A stretch of 64,000 nucleotides of DNA. Origin: Terramyces sp. JEL0728. Taxonomy: Eukaryota; Chytridiomycota; Chytridiomycetes; Rhizophydiales; Terramycetaceae. Made by a program: the position numbers and the translations under genes. Below are positions 31,646 to 42,572 of this stretch, in pieces. The notes under the pieces were generated by a model, which did not search any database, was not told the DNA's origin, and was given only the letters and a program-made list of their open reading frames with translations. Location: assembly GCA_027603945.1 (NCBI GenBank), contig JADIIU010000050.1, positions 33,018 through 97,017 on the forward strand, read 5' to 3'. How positions within the stretch are numbered: the stretch's first letter is position 1; every line of letters starts with the position of its first letter.

Positions 31646-31973
31646 TTGCAAGATCACAAGCACCTTGTTTTCGTTTTAAAGCTCCGTATCACGTGATATG
31701 AACACGGAAGATCGCTCAAGATCAAGAGGTTTTAATATTGCAGCCAAGTTCGGGCCGATCCAAAACATTTAAGATAAGGACATTTCGTTTGGTGCTTATG
31801 CTGTAGAGGCTATCCAGAGAGTGCCTTTGCTGAGTCCGGGAGCACCGCCATAAATATTGATCAGTTTGGATTGGGGAACTAAACCAGGATGAAGATGCAA
31901 ATTCGACATACTTTTTGATTTTGGCAAGCTAAACCAAGATCTACAAGTCCAAATATATATTAAAAAATAAAAT
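31646..31973. other. Intergenic region
   Basis: About 330 bp holding the methyltransferase promoter and the 3' end of the Sel1 gene. No coding frame or repeat is seen. Confidence 0.3.
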
Positions 31974-33623
31974 TCATTCTAATCCCATTTCCTTCAAAAT
32001 GGAACTTTCTGGATTGATAGGTATCATTAACAGGGATTGCATAGTATTTTTTGAAAGCTGGGGGTTATCATTGTACAAATCTTCCAGATTGTGGAGGCCA
32101 TTTTCATCTCCTTGTTGGGAAGCAAGGGTGTAGTAGCGTGCTGCTTCTTCCAAGTTTTTAACAACACCAAATCCGATTTCGTAGCAGAACCCGAGATTGT
32201 TTTGGGCTTCTTTGACTTCATTCTGGGCAGCAAGGGTAAACCAGTGAGCCGCAAGTTGGGGAATCTTGTCAACACCGACACCAACCATGTAACAATGTCC
32301 CAAGTGATATTGGCTTTGCCCATAATTGCTCGACCTCCTGAAACATTCAACTGCAGCTGTTGCGTTTGGTTCCATTCCTTTCCCTTCCAAGTACATCAGT
32401 CCGAGATTGTTAATCGCTGGATCATACCCTTGGAGGGATGCTTGTTGGTACCAGTAGAAAGCCAATTCCATGCGTACTGCATCTCCTTTGCCAGTTTCAT
32501 AAAGTTTGGCAAGTGCATTTTGTGCAGATGCATATCCTCTGTCTGCTGCAATCTCATACCACTTCAAAGCCTGCGAATAATTTTGTACACACCCATTTCC
32601 GCTCTTGTAGCAATTCCCCAATTCAAACTGGGATTCCAAATGCTCCTTTTTAGCTGCCTTTTCAAAGTAAAGGAATCCGTCGTAAACAGTTGCTTCAATC
32701 CAAACTCCTAGCGAGCAGCTTTGTGCATATTCATATTCGGCATCCAGTTCTTCCATGTCGGCACTCTTTTTCAGGTACATATAAGCCTTGTCCAACTTGA
32801 TATCAGTGCCAAGACCCCATCTATAGCACCTAGACAAGTAGAGCGACGAACGGGCATGTCCTTGCTTTGCAGCAAATTTAAACGACTTGAATGCCAAAAA
32901 GTCGTTTTGTTCAATACCACATCCGTTCAGGTAGCAAACACCCAACGCAAAGTTAGCTTCGGGGACATCTCCAAATTTCTTTATACATTTTTGAAGCATC
33001 CTCACAGCATTGAAATGGTTTTGGGTAATGGTTTCTCCGTCATAATAATACATGGCTACACGAACATAATCATCACTGGTATCCAATTTCCAATCGGCAA
33101 ACAAATGGCCAAGGGATTGATTGCATTCTTCGGAAATTGGAAGCGACCCGGACTGGAAATCCAAAAAGATTGAGTTGTCCAAATCCTCAGGGGTGATTGC
33201 ATCATTCTTTGCATGCAGAAAATGAGAAATCCCGTCGATATCCAACTTGCGGTTTGGCGTGTAATGATTTCCAAGGATTTTGATGAAATAGTCAAGAGAA
33301 ACATAATTCTGCCCTTCAAAGAACTGGGCAAAGACCAATTGCCCTTGGGTATGCAGATTGTCGTCCATTTTGATTGAGAGCCCTTCGTTGAAAAAGCCAG
33401 AGTCGTGTTGAGACTTTTTCGAAGAGAACGAATGCCTCGAAAATAAATTAGTTAGGCTGTTTATGCTTGCTTGTCGAACCATTCCAATATCTTCAAAGGA
33501 ACTTTTGGAAGATTTTTCTGACAAAAGAGAAATTCGTTTTCGTTGCTTGCCCTGTGCGAATGGGTTTTCATTTCGAGAATTTTGCATCTTGGAAGCCATG
33601 AGTTCAAAGACGTTGGGAGACAT
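31974..33623 (-). CDS. Sel1-repeat protein
   Basis: Intronless, 549 residues from the ATG at 33623. The first 100 residues are Ser/Lys-rich and probably disordered. From about residue 210 there are eight or more Sel1-like repeats of the A..LG..Y..G.G...D...A..WY..AA..G type, for example ANFALGVCYLNGCGIEQNDFLAF, ASAQNALAKLYETGKGD and AQNNLGFCYEIGFGVVKNLEEA. Sel1 arrays are protein scaffolds. Fungal examples include Skt5/Chs4 (chitin synthase activator) and Hrd3. There is no signal peptide or CaaX box, so neither is a clear match; the repeat type resembles Skt5-like cytosolic proteins more. Confidence 0.85.
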   Translation of the reverse strand: MSPNVFELMASKMQNSRNENPFAQGKQRKRISLLSEKSSKSSFEDIGMVRQASINSLTNLFSRHSFSSKKSQHDSGFFNEGLSIKMDDNLHTQGQLVFAQFFEGQNYVSLDYFIKILGNHYTPNRKLDIDGISHFLHAKNDAITPEDLDNSIFLDFQSGSLPISEECNQSLGHLFADWKLDTSDDYVRVAMYYYDGETITQNHFNAVRMLQKCIKKFGDVPEANFALGVCYLNGCGIEQNDFLAFKSFKFAAKQGHARSSLYLSRCYRWGLGTDIKLDKAYMYLKKSADMEELDAEYEYAQSCSLGVWIEATVYDGFLYFEKAAKKEHLESQFELGNCYKSGNGCVQNYSQALKWYEIAADRGYASAQNALAKLYETGKGDAVRMELAFYWYQQASLQGYDPAINNLGLMYLEGKGMEPNATAAVECFRRSSNYGQSQYHLGHCYMVGVGVDKIPQLAAHWFTLAAQNEVKEAQNNLGFCYEIGFGVVKNLEEAARYYTLASQQGDENGLHNLEDLYNDNPQLSKNTMQSLLMIPINPESSILKEMGLE

Positions 33624-34189
33624 ATAAGCTTTGCGGTTAATCGAATAAGGGCTATTTTAAATTGATTAAGCGGTGTCGGCAAAGTTATATTGGTCAGTGT
33701 AATTGCCGCTTGCCGTTCACCATATGCCGCCAAAAAAGAAATGAAACCAGACTCTGAAATCAAATCTAGCATCGCAAGCTGGTGAAACTAGTAGCTGGCT
33801 AGTCAATCTGGTGTGCGGTTATAGATGCAGAAACGATGAATACTACCACTTTATCGGCGGGGAAGTAACTCTGCCTGGGATGGTACAATAGCACACAGAC
33901 CTAAATCAAAATTGTCAAACAAACCAATTCTGAGAGCTGTATATAATTGACCGGCCAAACATCTGCGGTTACTTCCTGTAAGATCCAAGCTGGAATATGA
34001 ACACTGTCTATATTTATTGCACATAGATCGTAATTGAAATCAAATGACGTAATCCAAGATTCAAATCGACTGCCTGGTTATTTGTCAAACTTCATAGTGG
34101 ATATTGCCGAGCAGCATTCGACAGATTATTAGATATTAAACAAGTCATAAATGGAACAGAATAGTCAAAATTAAATAAATTTATAAGTA
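33624..34189. other. Intergenic region
   Basis: About 565 bp with A/T-rich blocks and scattered short frames. I see nothing that supports a gene, RNA or repeat. Confidence 0.3.
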
Positions 34190-35009
34190 CTATTGGTCTT
34201 GGCCGGAATAATAGCTATCAGAAGGGCTAGAAATAGTCACCTTGCAATCCATCTCGTTATTTATCCAAGGAGTTCCGACATCAAACGGGGAATAAGGCGA
34301 TATAGTTGGCGAATTTACAGTAGACATATTTCTGAAAATGTTTTGGTTTTGTACAGGGCTATAGTTTATAAATACAGGTTCGGCAAAAGGGTTATACGGA
34401 TACGGCTCTTTGGTATGTTCATGTGGATAATTTACACTTGGTAGAGGCTCTGCTGGCGGAGTGAATTGCTGTTGAACTGGCGGCAATTTCGTGTGTTCCA
34501 AAATATCTTGAGAAACAGAAAATAATTGGCTCTCATCATGCCACTTATCAAACTTGTCAAAAGTTTCTGAATGGGTACGAGCCAGCGTATGCTTTGATGT
34601 GTCAACCGGAGGGTGAGATCCTCTTCTTTTCAAAATTTGGGGAGAAACGTCAATGAATTCGCCCTTGACCCTCTTTGGTATTTTCTTTGCTTTGATATTT
34701 TTATGGGGATTCCTAGATAAAATCAAAAGTACCAGTCGAAATCTGGAAATTTCGCTTTATGATCTTCGTGCGCTGTCATTGAAACGTTTTGATAATACGC
34801 TTTCGTTTCTGGGGATTCTTTGGCCCACAGCTGGCTACATATTCTGGAAACGTCATGAGATTTGGTAGTCTGATATTCCTTTTCAATCTTTGCTTTCATA
34901 TCTCGCCTGTCTATTCGTTAGATCTATCCTTACAGTAAAAGAACGAATTCATTGGCTTTTTTATATAAGATTTATTTTGACGCTGATTCTGCATGTGTAA
35001 TTTAGCCAT
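34190..35009 (-). CDS. HMG-box transcription factor (MATA_HMG type)
   Basis: Three exons joined over introns at 34911-34933 (23 nt) and 34713-34732 (20 nt) give 258 residues from the ATG at 35009. Residues about 16-95 form one HMG-box: YIKKPMNSFFYYRRDMKAKI, then SHDVSRICSQLWAKESPETKAYY and EDHKAKFPDFDW, followed by the basic NIKAKKIPKRVKG. K-P-M-N-x-F, S-R-I..Q-L-W and K-x-P-D-F/Y are the sequence-specific (SOX/MATA) HMG class, not the abundant non-specific HMGB class. The remaining 160 residues are Pro/Ser/Asn-rich and likely an activation region. A sex-locus or developmental regulator role is possible, but nothing next to it (no triose-phosphate transporter or RNA helicase) marks a classic sex locus. 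Confidence 0.85.
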
Positions 35010-35568
35010 AACTTTTGGAACGCTTTTATATTGGATGGCTGAGGAAAGGCATTTCCGCTATTTTTGTTGGCTATCCAACAGGGGTAGCTATCATGTGGGC
35101 TCTTTAGGAACCCAAGGACGAAAGATGCACAAATAGTATTTGTGCCCGTCAGATTTCGAGCTGGGTGTAATTACTCTGGGAAAGTTGAAAATCTTTTGGT
35201 TATGTGCAGTCGATCAATTGTTGTGGGAGCATATTCCCATTTTTTCATTGTTTCACCGCACAGCACCAAATCTTTTTGAGAATCCAAAATTGGCTCGGTC
35301 ATCTTTTAGAAGTGCTTTTTCAAAAAGATCCCCTGTGCTCAATGGACAAAAACAACATTTTTGGTTAACCTTATTTGGAAGATGGAGCATTATGTAATCT
35401 TTGTCCTACAAATGAACTCTGAACGCTACTTTTGCAAATCCAACGCAATGAGAGCTGTATTTAAATTAGTGAACTGGGACTGAACATGGGGCTCATGGGA
35501 TTAAAAGCACAAATGCCAAAAAGCGCTTTTTCTGAGTATTATATCATTACATGACATGTCAGCATGAT
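35010..35568. other. Intergenic region
   Basis: About 560 bp upstream of the HMG-box gene and downstream of the coiled-coil gene. An 85-codon frame at 35140-35397 has no recognisable features and is probably chance. Confidence 0.3.
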
Positions 35569-37855
35569 TTATTCGAAATTGAATACGTCAATATGTGCAT
35601 TTTCAAGCTGGGTTTCTAGTATACTATTTTGGGATAATATTTGCTGAATAAAGTACAAAGTACCTGTGCAGATTGTCGCAGTCTGTTTCGCCGATATTCT
35701 CTCCATTTTTCTTCCTTTTCTAACTGGACATACACTTTCCATCTCCTAAACGTTCTTTTGGGAACTAGTCTCGCTGCTAACAGATCCGCCTTTCTTGCAT
35801 TTTCAGATTCTACTTTCACTCTCTGTTTCAATGTTGCAGCTGTAAATTGCGACCATGCTTTGAAAGATGCACTAAAGTTGTGGGTTAAATAATACGACTG
35901 GGCATACTCTGATAGCCTTTGTTGATTTGCCAATTTCTATCGTTAAATCACAACTTGACCTTTTTCCAGATCGTTAGTACAATGCCCAGTATTCTCTGTC
36001 TTTCAAATTCGATTCCTTTCTGTTCTTGTGATGCGAGTTTTGCTAAATACTTTGCCTTGACCAAAGAGAATAGCCGACATTTCAAACTGTTGTTGTAAAA
36101 ATTTTCTGATTCACTGTTCAGCGACCTGCAGTGCGAAAGATATCGTTTCCACGGCTCAATTCCATAATATCTACAAATCATTTTTCCATGTGCCAATCTG
36201 GCCATTTGCAACATCTCTCGGTGAGCCTGAATCTGCTTTTCTTTTTCAATTAAAATCTAAATAAAGAAAATGGTACTTGTTTAGCTTTATCTTCAACTTC
36301 CTGTCTCTTTCTTTTCAGTTCTTCACTTTGTAACCTTTCTAGTTCTTCTTTTGCCTTTTCTTCCTCTATTCTTTTTTGCTATATTAACTAAAAATACTTT
36401 AATTTCTCTCATTTTCAGTTCCTTTTGTGTTTGGGCTTCTAATTTACGATCTAATCTTTGTTGCTCTCGCTTTTTCATATTGCTGATCAGTTCTTTATCT
36501 TTTTTGGAAAGTTTGATTGTTTTTGGCATCCTCTGTCTTGCTGGTACAATCTCGTCATTTAAAGGAGCTTTTGATGAAACTTTTTTGTGGGTCGTTGTTG
36601 CGATAGAGTGGCCAGCATCTGGTGTGGTTTTAATTGACTCTCCCGCAGCTGATTTCTCAATCATATGTTTGTCGCTAATTTGCATTTGTTTTTGTTCCAA
36701 AGATTTCAAGAACTCTTGCATTCTGCGAGCCCTTTCTTCATGCTGCTTTTGTACTTGAATTTCGTGTCCTAGTTGAGTCATAAAGTACTATTAATTTGTT
36801 GAAACTCTGTCCACCCTAAAAAAGCTTTTGAAAGAGCTTTCAGGCGGCAGTGCTTCACAGCTTTAAGCATGTTCAGTTGATCATTTTTGATTGACTCTGA
36901 CAGATATTCCATTTCTCTGTTACACCTAATTAGTTGGTATTTTGATTTCCATTTATTCATCGATTGTTGCAGATTCCTCCAGTTTTTGGATAAGATGAAT
37001 TTATAACTTTTTGTATTCTTTTCACGAATACTGTCAAACCAGGAATTAAAGATCTGTCGTTTAATGTGCATTTGATGCTTCATTACTTTGATAGCGACCA
37101 CTGCCAAGGCTTTCTGTAGCTTTTCTTTGTTATTTTTTTCCAGTTGTTCATGCTTGTCCTTTTGTAGTTGTTCTTTTAGCTTTTGCTGCTCCAATTTTTT
37201 CGCAGCAATCAAGACATTCAAAGATGCCAACTGCTCATCTTGCTGCCTTTCCTGATTTACTAGTTCCATTTCTTTTTCAATTATCTTGATTGCTGTTTTC
37301 TGGTCAATCCCACCTGGCTTTGGCCTGTGATTAATAATAGGTACCTTATCACCTGCCTGATTTTACCTTCCCTTTCTGTGATTTTTAGAAGCCTTTGTTG
37401 TTCCAGCAACATTCTTTTTTCTTTGGCCATAGTCTGCCTAACTTTTAAAGTCATTCCTAAATTCTGGTACGACGTCTTTTGGTCGTCTTTCGGAACTGCA
37501 TCTTCAATCAGCCGTTTGATATCCATGTCCACGCCTCGCTCTTTCTGGGTTGACTTTGGATTTATCCACTGGGGATACAGATCAAAATTATCTGTTACAG
37601 ATACATGCGCTTTATCCGTGTTATTAACCCATCCATCTAGCAAAGCTTTTGCTTATATTAGTACAAGAAACCTTCCGACAGAACGGTATCCGAATTCCGT
37701 CTCAGAATAGAATTGAAAGAAAGTACGTCAGTGGGATCACACTTTACAACTTCTTTTTGTATTTCTTTTTCACGGTTAAAATGCCGCTCTCCAGAGAAAT
37801 ATACTGATGGTTCGTAAGGGTTATCGAGTATATCTGTAAATATCTTTTCGTTCAT
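35569..37855 (-). CDS. CCDC191/Sfi1-like coiled-coil protein
   Basis: Eight exons, seven introns of 19-23 nt (first at 37652-37671, then 37325-37344, 36769-36788 and four more to 35.6 kb), 714 residues. Most of the protein is charged helix (Lys/Glu/Gln-rich coiled coils). Spaced through it are short W-containing units such as FNSWFDSIREK, MNKWKSKYQL, FLGWTEFQ, EPWKRYLSHCRS, LTIWKKVK, FKAWSQFTA and FRRWKVYVQLEKEEKWREYRRNRLRQ. This F..W..Y pattern in coiled coil is seen in CCDC191 and in the centrin-binding Sfi1 repeats. A centriole or flagellar-base role is likely. The N-terminal 110 residues are not helical and carry no known motif. Confidence 0.7.
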
Positions 37856-38006
37856 ACAACGCGTGTGAAATTTTTAAACACAAATTCCAAAGAAATGGGT
37901 TTTGGTTGGCACTAGAATTGCTCTTTGCTTTGATATTGCTCATGTGCGTTCATTGTCTTCAAGAGCCGTGGATATTCTGGTCCAAACTCAACAATACTTG
38001 GACAAA

Positions 38007-38922
38007 ATGGATGCTTTAACTGTAGGTTACTACTATGACGGGACACCTTTAACTTATCTCAGTATGGATTCGCCTTTAGATATATTTGCAATGTTTGTTG
38101 TCGTGGTTTATTTAGTTGCAAACATTGGGATGATGGGATTTATTGCACGCGGCTGGTTGGAAATGCAAGTATCCAAAGTCTACAAATTCATTTGGTATCT
38201 CAATATCTTGACATGCATGTACTATGTCTTGCTGATCCTCCGACATTCGAAATACAGCTTCCCGTTGCTATGCTGGCTATTCTCAGTAGTTGGGGTAATA
38301 GGATTTTACTCCATTATGATGGGGTAATGTAGTAATAATGTAGTGAAATGGAAATCTTGAAAGCGTTTACTGTTGATTCCAAGTTCTTGTCTGTCAGAGG
38401 AATCGAGTATCTCCAGATCGGATTCACTGTTTTCCACTTTGCGACTATTGGCGGGCTATATGGAATAGTAGGCTACATTGGACACACCCCGCCAGCATTC
38501 CTCACCTCTTGGAACAGCGTTGGATACAAGATATTTGTAATAACCTGTCTCGTATACGAATCGTTTCACTCGGTCTATGTCAGTCTCTCCATTCGCAAGC
38601 AAGTCGAAAATAGAAAGAATTTGCTGGGAGGGAAAATATCCACTAGAGACAAGGAATTGAACATCTTGTTCTATTTAATAACAGTAGGGCTCACCGTTAC
38701 ATGGATTGGTGCAGTGCTCTGGCTGCTATCGTCCACAAAAGGTCCAAGTTCGATGGCACTCGAGTAAGATGCATTAACTCTAGAACTATTGGAAATGCTT
38801 TGGGGTACGGCGAAAGTTTATTTTTGACGGGTGTTTACAAATACATTCGGGCAGTAAACAAGAAAAGCAGCGCTACTCACAGCACAAAGAAATCCACTGA
38901 GGAAGTCTCATCCCCAAAATAA
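38007..38922 (+). CDS. Unrecognised 7-helix membrane protein, array copy 1
   Basis: Three exons with 20-nt introns (38324-38343 and one at about 38764-38783) encode 291 residues. It begins MDALTVGYYYDGTPLTYLS. Seven hydrophobic helices follow at about residues 25-50, 60-82, 88-112, 130-152, 172-195, 225-248 and 258-278, with a short Ser/Lys-rich tail (KKSSATHSTKKSTEE). The N-terminus is short and outside-like, as in GPCRs. There is no DRY motif, no retinal lysine in helix 7 and no match to Git3, RTA1, PQ-loop or STE2/STE3 that I can see. Signature blocks of the family: G-x-Y-Y/F-D-G-T/S-P; A-R/K-G-W-L; S-K-V-Y/F-x-F-x-W; F-P-L-L-C/T-W; and I-G-N in helix 7. Confidence 0.8.
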
Positions 38923-39071
38923 AATATCTCGAATTTTTGCTATTGTGTATTCATTGTACAATCTGAGGTGACGTATTGCCGATCGGTTGGCCAATTGATG
39001 TAATATCCTACTAGATTTTGAATCTTCCCTCCGACCGGAATATTAAAAAAAGTCTCTTACAATAATTATTG

Positions 39072-40035
39072 ATGGATCCACTCACACCGGGATATTACTA
39101 CGATGGCACACCCATTAGCTACCTGAGCTTAACTTCCCCGGCGGATTTGGTAGCAATTGTTATTACAGTTCTCTATTTGCTTGCTACAGTCATTATGATT
39201 ATACAAATAGCACGTGGGTGGTTGGAAATTAAAGCATCGAAAGTGTACTATTTTATTTGGTACCTTAATGCGGTTCTATTTATATATTACATCCTACTGC
39301 TATTCCGCCATTCTGCATACAGCTGTCCATTACTCTGTTGGCTACTGTCGGTAATTGGGGCGATTGGATTCTATTCAATTCTGCTGGGGTAGCACATACT
39401 AATTTAGTGAAATGGAAATTCTCAAAGCATTTGCGGCAGACAACAGGTATTTGACAGTGGAAAAAGTAAAGTATCTTCAGATTGCATTTACCGTCCTTCA
39501 TTTCGTGTTTGTTGGAGGATTATATGGGACAGTTGGCTACATTGGACGGCCTGCACCATCATTTTTAGCCGCATGGAACAGCTATGGATACAAGGTGTTT
39601 GTCATTACTTGCTTGTTGTATCAAACTGTGCACAGCATATTTATTAGTCATTCGGTAAATCGCCAAGTTGAACGAAGGAAGGAGCTGCTGGGCAATAAAC
39701 CGTCGTCTACCAACGATGAGCTCAGAATACTGTACTACTTGGCAGTGGTAGGCTTATGCTTGACTTGGATCGGTGCGGTCCTTTGGGTCCTATCTGCCTT
39801 CAAAGGACCGCACGCAGCAGCTATGGAGTAAATGTCAACTAATGGTAGAACGATTGGAAACAGTATGGGCTATGGACTGGGTATTTTCTTGACTGCCACA
39901 TACAAGTACGTGAGAGCTGTCAACCAGCAGAAAGGCTCCAAAGTAAAAAGCTCTACTGCAAAGAATTCAGAGGTGTCTAAAGTTACAAAAGAAATCGGAG
40001 CGTCGTCAGATAATATTGACAAATCGATTTCATAA
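39072..40035 (+). CDS. Unrecognised 7-helix membrane protein, array copy 2
   Basis: Three exons (introns of 19 nt at about 39391-39409 and 21 nt near 39830) give 307 residues. It begins MDPLTPGYYYDGTPISYLS and is the closest relative of copy 1: ARGWLEIKASKVYYFIWYLN, LLCWLLSVIGAIGFYSILLG-EMEILKAF, GGLYGTVGYIGRPAPSF, TIGNSMGYGLGIFL. Both introns are at the same positions as in copy 1. The tail is longer and Ser/Lys-rich. Copies 1 and 2 share the E-M-E-I-L-K-A-F variant, whereas copies 3 and 4 have Q-L-E-I-L-K-V-F. Confidence 0.8.
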
Positions 40036-40313
40036 TATAAGTCTTTGTATTCCTATTTGGATACCATCTGATACTGACTAACAAATAAGAAAAGTAGCAT
40101 ATTCTTGTAGTTGTGCTGGTAGCGCGGTTGGATCCGTTCGAATTGGCTTTATATCCCTATTTCCTAGCCGCAATCCCACTCATGTAGTCTTTGAATACAG
40201 CTGCACCGCCATTGTTACAATTTTGTGGGCCGTGTCTTCCAAGCACGTTCAGGCTAAATAAGTGCACAGACCGCGGTTCAAAATAAAACGTGATAAACTA
40301 TTTTTTGCATTCT

Positions 40314-41254
40314 ATGGGATATCTCACATCTGGCGAGTACTTTGACGGAACACCCGTGGACTATATTAATTACAAAACACCGATTGGCATGGCAGCCGTG
40401 CTAGTCACTGCTCTATACCTCTTTGCTACAATGGTAATGTTTGTGCTCTTGGTCAGAGGATGGCTGGGGATTACAAAATCCAAAGTGTTTTACTTTGTTT
40501 GGACATGCAACATCATTCAATTCATTTATTACATCGTAATGGTTCTTAGATTCTCTTCATTTAGCTTCCCTTTATTATGCTGGGGATTCTCTGTGCTGGG
40601 CACTGTCACACTCTACGTTGTTATTATGGGGCAATTGGAGATTTTAAAAGTGTTTACAATTAATAGCAATATTCTTAATCGCAAAGTCGTTTATTACGGC
40701 CAGATTGGATTCACTGTGTTTTCACTGGGATGTCTGGGCGGATTATACCTGACTGTGTTTTACATTGGATATCCTCGACCAGAAATTCTAGACAAGGTAA
40801 TTTCAACTTACTCTAGTGGCATTTTGCTGGGTACCTTGTCTTTGCTTTGACTTGCTTATTGTATGAAACTTTCCATGCGATTTATGTTTCTAGAAGTGTC
40901 GTTGACCAGGTGCAGAAGAGAAGACAGCTGGTGATTTCGTCTTTGTCTAAAAAGAATGAAGAAGCGGTTTTCAGAGAGCTGTACTACTTGGTGATTGTTT
41001 GCATCATAGTCGATTGGACCGCGGCGATTATTTGGACTAATGCTTGGTTCCTTCCAAAATCAAACGAGGCAACTGCACTGGGCATGATTGGAAATACCGT
41101 TGGTGTGGGCCATATCTTGTTCATGACTGCAATCTTCAAGAAACTTAAACTTGTAAACGTAAAGAGAATACGAGGAAGCAAGTTTGAATCATCAATTGCC
41201 CAGACAACTGTTTCTATATTCAAATCGGAAACTGAAAAAGCAACCCAGCTTTAA
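40314..41254 (+). CDS. Unrecognised 7-helix membrane protein, array copy 3
   Basis: Two exons joined over one 20-nt intron (about 40798-40817) give 306 residues. It begins MGYLTSGEYFDGTPVDYIN. It lacks the intron found in copies 1 and 2 before E-M-E-I (here an uninterrupted GQLEILKVFTI) and the intron before I-G-N. Instead it has one inside the loop before W-H-F-A-G-Y. The FHAIYVSRSVVDQVQKRRQL loop and the TALGMIGNTVGVGHILFMTAIFKKLK helix 7 are nearly shared with copy 4. The stop is at 41254. Confidence 0.8.
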
Positions 41255-41590
41255 CTATATTTCTACAATAAACAATTAATAGAAATTTATCACGCCTACA
41301 TGTGAGCGTACTGCAAAAGGGATTTGTACACTGCCAGATCATTGATACCACTGCCATGTGCAAAAAGAGGCGATCTAGTCCGCAACGCCATTTCCCACCA
41401 AGCGAGCAAGAAATGCAAGTTCAAATGGACAAAGATAATAAATCTTGTGGATTTCCATTCAAAAATATATTCCAAGCGTATCCCACCGACTTTTTCGAAA
41501 AGATCATTCGCCTGTCAAAAATGGTTATCCAATTGCGGTAGTTATTAGAGCCCCGCGAATGGGTTCTGAATCGCCTCAGACATATATTTA
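41255..41590. other. Intergenic region between array copies 3 and 4
   Basis: About 335 bp. Two overlapping plus-strand frames of about 75 codons contain no family motif and no homology to the array proteins, so I treat it as intergenic promoter sequence. Confidence 0.35.
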
Positions 41591-42566
41591 ATGTCAACCG
41601 GAAGAAAAAAATTAATGGGGCTATTCACTGCTGGTTTGTATTTTGACGGATCCCCAGTTGATTTTATCGACTACACAACCCCACTCGGAATCCTAGCAGC
41701 ATTGCTTGCCTTTGCATATTTCATTGCTACAGCGACAATGGTTGTTCTCTTGGCAAAGGGATGGCTGGGTATAGCAAAATCAAAAGTGTATTACTTTGTG
41801 TGGACAATTAATATCATCCAATTGGTATACTTTGTTACCCTGTTGTTTAGGTACACTCCAAGCGCTTTTCCTCTGCTTACTTGGGCATTTGGCGTATTAG
41901 GAACAATCACGCTGTATGTAGTAATCATGGGCCAGCTGGAAATCCTCAAAGTGTTTACTGTAAATAGCAAGTATCTGAAAAGACACGTGGTGCATTATAT
42001 GCAGATTGGGTTTACGATTTACAACTTTTTGTGCTTGGGCGGCCTTTATATTTCCGTATTCTATATTGGACACGACAGACCAGCGTTCTTGGACCAAGTA
42101 CTAATAATTAATGTAGTGGCATTCTGCGGGGTATATCTCATTTGCACTAACGTGTTTGGTGTACGAGACGTTCCATGCAATCTATGTATCAAGAAGCGTT
42201 GTTGACCAAGTGCAGAAACGAAGACAGTTGACCAATGACCAATCCAAATCTGACGAAGAAAAAGTATTCAACGAGCTCTATTATTTGGTCGTTGCGTGTA
42301 TCATTATTGATTGGTCAGCCGCGATTATCTGGACAAGTGCATGGTTCTTGCCGAAATCCAACAATGCAACTGCAGTAGGTGTAATTGGGGTAAGCACGAA
42401 TTAAACTCAGGACGCAATCGGTGTTGGACACATTCTATTCATGACTGCGATTTTCAAAAAGCTAAAACATGTCAATGTAAAAAAGATCAAGAATAGCAAA
42501 TTTGAATCTTCTGTCCAACAGAGTACCGTTACTATTTTCAAAACTGAAGAAAAGCACGATTTTTAA
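41591..42566 (+). CDS. Unrecognised 7-helix membrane protein, array copy 4
   Basis: Three exons with introns of 19 nt (about 42099-42117) and 21 nt (about 42391-42411) give 311 residues. It begins MSTGRKKLMGLFTAGLYFDGSPVDFID. The first intron is at the same place as in copy 3 (before W-H-S-A-G-Y). The second lies in the G-V-I-G|D-A-I-G-V-G-H region, close to but not at the helix-7 intron site of copies 1 and 2. Seven helices as in the others; the tail is short and basic (KKIKNSKFESSVQQS). Its stop is 6 bp from the stop of the next, convergent gene. Confidence 0.8.
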
Positions 42567-42572
42567 TAGATT

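Noticed and set aside
37902..38006. Open extension before copy 1 of the 7-helix array
   Set aside because: There is no ATG; paralogues 2 and 3 start at the equivalent of 38007, so the extension is chance.
41302..41548. Two overlapping frames between array copies 3 and 4
   Set aside because: They lack hydrophobic helices and family motifs, and overlap each other in different frames.
38007..42566. Microbial rhodopsins
   Set aside because: No lysine in the seventh helix at the retinal position in any of the four copies.
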